Below are positions 5,410 through 8,165 of a stretch of DNA of 8,165 bases, piece after piece (position 1 is the stretch's first letter; every line of letters begins with the position of its first letter). The notes below the pieces were generated by a model that had not been told where the DNA came from, did not search any database, and worked only from the letters and a program-made list of their open reading frames with translations. The stretch spans positions 380-8,544 of the forward strand of contig DLOX01000210.1 in assembly GCA_002478575.1 (NCBI GenBank), read 5' to 3'. The DNA comes from Sphingomonadales bacterium UBA7473 (lineage in GTDB: Bacteria; Pseudomonadota; Alphaproteobacteria; Sphingomonadales; Sphingomonadaceae). Both the position numbers and the translations under genes were made by a program.

Positions 5410-8165
5410 TCACTTCGCCACCGGCTCCACCTTCAGCCGCAATGCTGTTTCCGGCTTCAACCACCGTTTGGCGCTGGCTTGCAGATCGGCAGGCGTGATC
5501 CGCGTAAAGTCGCTGAGGATGGAGCGCACTGCATTCACCTTGGTCGCGTCGAAAGACACGCCTTCCAAATTGCGGAGCCAGAAGGTGCTACCAGTGGCTG
5601 ACCGGGTGATCCGTTCCCGCATTGGAGCAATCGCACGTTTCAGTTCGTCGTCGGTCACGGGTTTGTCGACCAAATCCTTGGCGATGCTTTCAGACAAAGC
5701 GAAGAAGCGCGCGATGCCTTGCGGTTTCAACTGCGCCACGATCGAGAAAGAGCCGCCGCTGTCAAAGCCCGATGGCCAATTGCTGTCGACGCTAGGGCTA
5801 TAGCTTGCCCCTTCGGCTTCGCGGAGTTGATCGAACATCCGATCCCCAAAGATTTGTGAGAGGATTTCCAATCGGCGGCTTTCAAGCACATTGCTCATCC
5901 CGCCCGCTGTGGGCCAAGCGAGCATGGCAGCGGCTTGATCCGCAGCCCCTTTGTGAGTGCGCACGATGGGCAGAGCCGTTGCCACCGGGCCGGGCGAGGT
6001 TGGCGAAATCGCCTTGGCGGGCTTGCGCGGTTTCATCGCGCCAAAGCTTGCGGCAACCGCCTTCTCGGCTTCGTCCTTGGTCACATCACCAAAGACAAGC
6101 ACTTCAATCGGGCCTGAGGCCAAGCGAGGCTGCCAAAAGCTGCGGAAGGATTTCGGCGTCAGCTTTGCGGCTTGCGCTAGCGTGGGTGTGGACCAACGTG
6201 GATCATTGCCCTTCAACAGTGCACCGGCATCGCGGGCGAGCACGGCCTGAGGTGAAAGTTCATAACTGCCATAGCCGCTTACAAATCCGGCCTTAGCGCG
6301 GAGCACTGGCGCTGCATCCCAGCGGGGGAAAGCAAGCTTTGCCGCGATGATCCGCAGCTGATCCGCCAAATCCGATTGCCGCGTTTCAGAACGGAAAACA
6401 AAGGCATCATCGGCAATTTCAAAACGTGTGTTGATCTTGCGCCCACTGGTCATCCGATCCAGCTGATCCTGATTGAGATTGCCAATGCCGCTGGCAAACA
6501 AAGCCGATGGCGCGGCCCAGCCGGGCGAGGGCGCATTGGCGGGCATGGCTTGCATGCCTTTGCCAAAGCGGACGGTGACATAGACTTTGCCTTCCTCCGC
6601 CGGATTGGCGAAATGCACGAAGCGCACGCCATTGGCATATTCGGCCAGCGTCAGGTCCAATTCGCGCACCGTCGATTGGCTCTTGATTGTGCCGGGTTTG
6701 CCCAGCGCAGGAAGGTCAGCAAAGGTGACGGGCTTGGACGCGGTGAGGACCTTGGCGGCTTGCACAGGCGCGGTCAGGGCCTGGGCAAGCAAGGCTTCCG
6801 CATTGGCAATCGGCGCAGGCGAAGTGATCATCGCGCGCGGTCCCACGCCTTCCAACAGGCGTTGCGTGGCTTTCAACACCATCTCTGGTGTGATCTGATC
6901 TTTCAGCCCGGTGAAGACGGTGCGAGCGACTTCGGCCGTGGCCACCGTCTCGCGAATATCGACGGCTTGGATGATGTCATCGGCTTGCTTGGCGCTGGGT
7001 TCGGTCCGCTGCGTTTCAACGCCAACTTGAAGGGCTGCATCAAATTCATTGGCTTCCCGCCGGACTTCATCAATGGGTGGCGCGACTTTGGTGGCCGTCG
7101 CCAGTTCCAGCCGCACATCGCGCACAGCGGCTTGCCAATTCTCCCCCACGGGAACGATATTGATGAAAGTTGCATCGGCGGAGCGAGCGACATCTTCGGA
7201 ATCGATCTGGGCGGAAAGGAAGCTTGCGCCAGCGCGGGCCGCCGTTTCCAAGCGGCGATTGATCAAACGGATCGCAACCAAGTCAACCAGCTTGCCTTGG
7301 TTATAAGCGATGGTGTCATTCTTCTGGACCCAAGGCCGCGCCCACATCATCGATATCGAGAGCGGAAGGCCTGCCGCCGCGATGGCCTTGGTGGGCTTTG
7401 GCGCTGGCACCGGCTTACCGAAATCGGGGTCAGGCACGAAGGGCCCTTTGCCTTTCCAGTCTGAGAAAAACTGCTTGATCAGCCCTTCCAACAGGGCAGG
7501 ATCAACATCGCCAGAAATCGCGATCACGGCCCGTTCAGGCCGATACCAACGATCATGAAAAGCGCGCAATGATGCTGGGGTTGCGGCGGTCAGCGATGCA
7601 ACAGTTCCAATTGGCGGACGCGTTGCAAAGCGTTGGCCATGGAAGAAGAGCCGACGGGTCGCTTCTCCCGCTTCATAGTCCGGGCCAAATTGCTCACGGG
7701 CTTCGGCCAGCACCGTGCGGCGTTCCGCGTCCACTTCGGCTTGGGTCATGGTCGGGCCACCCATCATGCCGGATAGGATCTTCATGCTTTCCGATAAGGC
7801 TGCCGATGACACGTTGGGCAGATCGAGCTTGTAAATGGTCTGCGTGTTGGTGGTTGACGCGTTGGTGTCACTGCCAAAGGTCGCGCCCAGTCGCTGCCAA
7901 ACGCGTTTTGCTTCACCATCGCTCAGATATCGGGAACCGCGAAAGCTCAGATGCTCAATGAAATGCGCATAACCAAGCTCGCTCTCTTCTTCCATCAGGG
8001 AACCGGCCTCAATCCCGATCCGGATCGAGACTTGGCCAGGCGGCACGCCATTTTTGCGGACCGCGTAACGGAGGCCGTTTGGCAGCACGCCGAATTTCCA
8101 ATCCGGATCGAGCGGAATGTCACTGCCGACATAAAGCCAAGGAACAGGCTCGGCCTTCGGCGCTG
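5410..8165 (-). CDS. M16 (insulinase/pitrilysin) family zinc metallopeptidase, N-terminus missing
   Basis: The frame stays open to the right edge of the window, giving 917 codons; the first visible ones (APKAEPVPWLYVGSD) look like the start of a mature exported protein, so the initiator and probably a signal peptide lie outside. M16 enzymes are zinc peptidases with the inverted HxxEH motif. That motif is HFIEH, coded at 7951-7965, and the likely third zinc ligand is a glutamate in ERRTVLAE about 80 residues later. The order is an active M16 module, an M16_C module beginning near WYRPERAVIAISGDVD, then a second M16/M16_C pair that starts near LAEYANGVRFVHFAN and has no HxxEH. This is a fused two-module form with one metal site, similar in plan to pitrilysin and to insulinase-family proteins of sphingomonads. 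It probably degrades peptides in the periplasm, an inference from the family. It is convergent to the thioesterase gene; its promoter is not in the window. Confidence 0.93.
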   Translation of the reverse strand, partial: APKAEPVPWLYVGSDIPLDPDWKFGVLPNGLRYAVRKNGVPPGQVSIRIGIEAGSLMEEESELGYAHFIEHLSFRGSRYLSDGEAKRVWQRLGATFGSDTNASTTNTQTIYKLDLPNVSSAALSESMKILSGMMGGPTMTQAEVDAERRTVLAEAREQFGPDYEAGEATRRLFFHGQRFATRPPIGTVASLTAATPASLRAFHDRWYRPERAVIAISGDVDPALLEGLIKQFFSDWKGKGPFVPDPDFGKPVPAPKPTKAIAAAGLPLSISMMWARPWVQKNDTIAYNQGKLVDLVAIRLINRRLETAARAGASFLSAQIDSEDVARSADATFINIVPVGENWQAAVRDVRLELATATKVAPPIDEVRREANEFDAALQVGVETQRTEPSAKQADDIIQAVDIRETVATAEVARTVFTGLKDQITPEMVLKATQRLLEGVGPRAMITSPAPIANAEALLAQALTAPVQAAKVLTASKPVTFADLPALGKPGTIKSQSTVRELDLTLAEYANGVRFVHFANPAEEGKVYVTVRFGKGMQAMPANAPSPGWAAPSALFASGIGNLNQDQLDRMTSGRKINTRFEIADDAFVFRSETRQSDLADQLRIIAAKLAFPRWDAAPVLRAKAGFVSGYGSYELSPQAVLARDAGALLKGNDPRWSTPTLAQAAKLTPKSFRSFWQPRLASGPIEVLVFGDVTKDEAEKAVAASFGAMKPRKPAKAISPTSPGPVATALPIVRTHKGAADQAAAMLAWPTAGGMSNVLESRRLEILSQIFGDRMFDQLREAEGASYSPSVDSNWPSGFDSGGSFSIVAQLKPQGIARFFALSESIAKDLVDKPVTDDELKRAIAPMRERITRSATGSTFWLRNLEGVSFDATKVNAVRSILSDFTRITPADLQASAKRWLKPETALRLKVEPVAK

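Noticed and set aside
5314..5803. Small + strand open frames across the intergenic hairpins and the peptidase 3' end
   Set aside because: They consist of the palindromes plus antisense peptidase sequence, have no family pattern and no plausible ribosome binding site.
6376..7464. Long + strand open frame (362 codons) opposite the M16 peptidase gene
   Set aside because: It lies wholly antisense to a clearly recognisable peptidase, its translation is rich in Gly, Arg and His without any domain pattern, and no ribosome binding site stands out. Codon bias in GC-rich genes commonly creates such frames.
8086..8088. GTG (complement of 8086-8088) as the peptidase start
   Set aside because: The frame continues to the window edge with family-like residues (PWLYVGSD, LDPDWKFG), and M16 peptidases of this type are exported, so the true start lies further upstream.

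Overview
The window looks like chromosomal DNA of an alphaproteobacterium, most likely a sphingomonad (order Sphingomonadales). This is inferred from the moderately high GC content, the AcnA-type aconitase with alphaproteobacterial features, and an M16 peptidase whose mature N-terminal sequence resembles the two-module insulinase-family proteins common in that order. No 16S or other marker gene is present, so the genus stays open.

Layout: positions 1-2523 hold the 3' nine-tenths of an aconitase gene (acnA, + strand) that enters from the left edge. Three further + strand genes follow closely: a small EthD-domain protein (2544-2909), an amidase-signature hydrolase resembling 6-aminohexanoate-cyclic-dimer hydrolase (2952-4382), and a TesB-like double-hotdog thioesterase (4458-5279). 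Gaps are 20, 42 and 75 bases, and each gene has a visible Shine-Dalgarno sequence, so the four could share a transcript. On the - strand a large M16 zinc metallopeptidase gene (5410 to beyond 8165) converges on this group and leaves through the right edge without its start.

The most interesting part is the short space between the two converging gene groups (about 5278-5400). It is filled by two long hairpins that are inverted copies of one element. They share an asymmetric 3-base bulge at the same place and differ by paired changes that keep the stem intact, as expected of a REP/BIME-like palindromic element. The same four arms can also refold into a different, nested structure.

Functionally, aconitase and the peptidase are ordinary household and envelope functions. 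The EthD, amidase and thioesterase genes behind aconitase look like a small catabolic or accessory group, but no substrate can be read from the sequence. No tRNA, rRNA, CRISPR array, insertion sequence or phage gene was seen.
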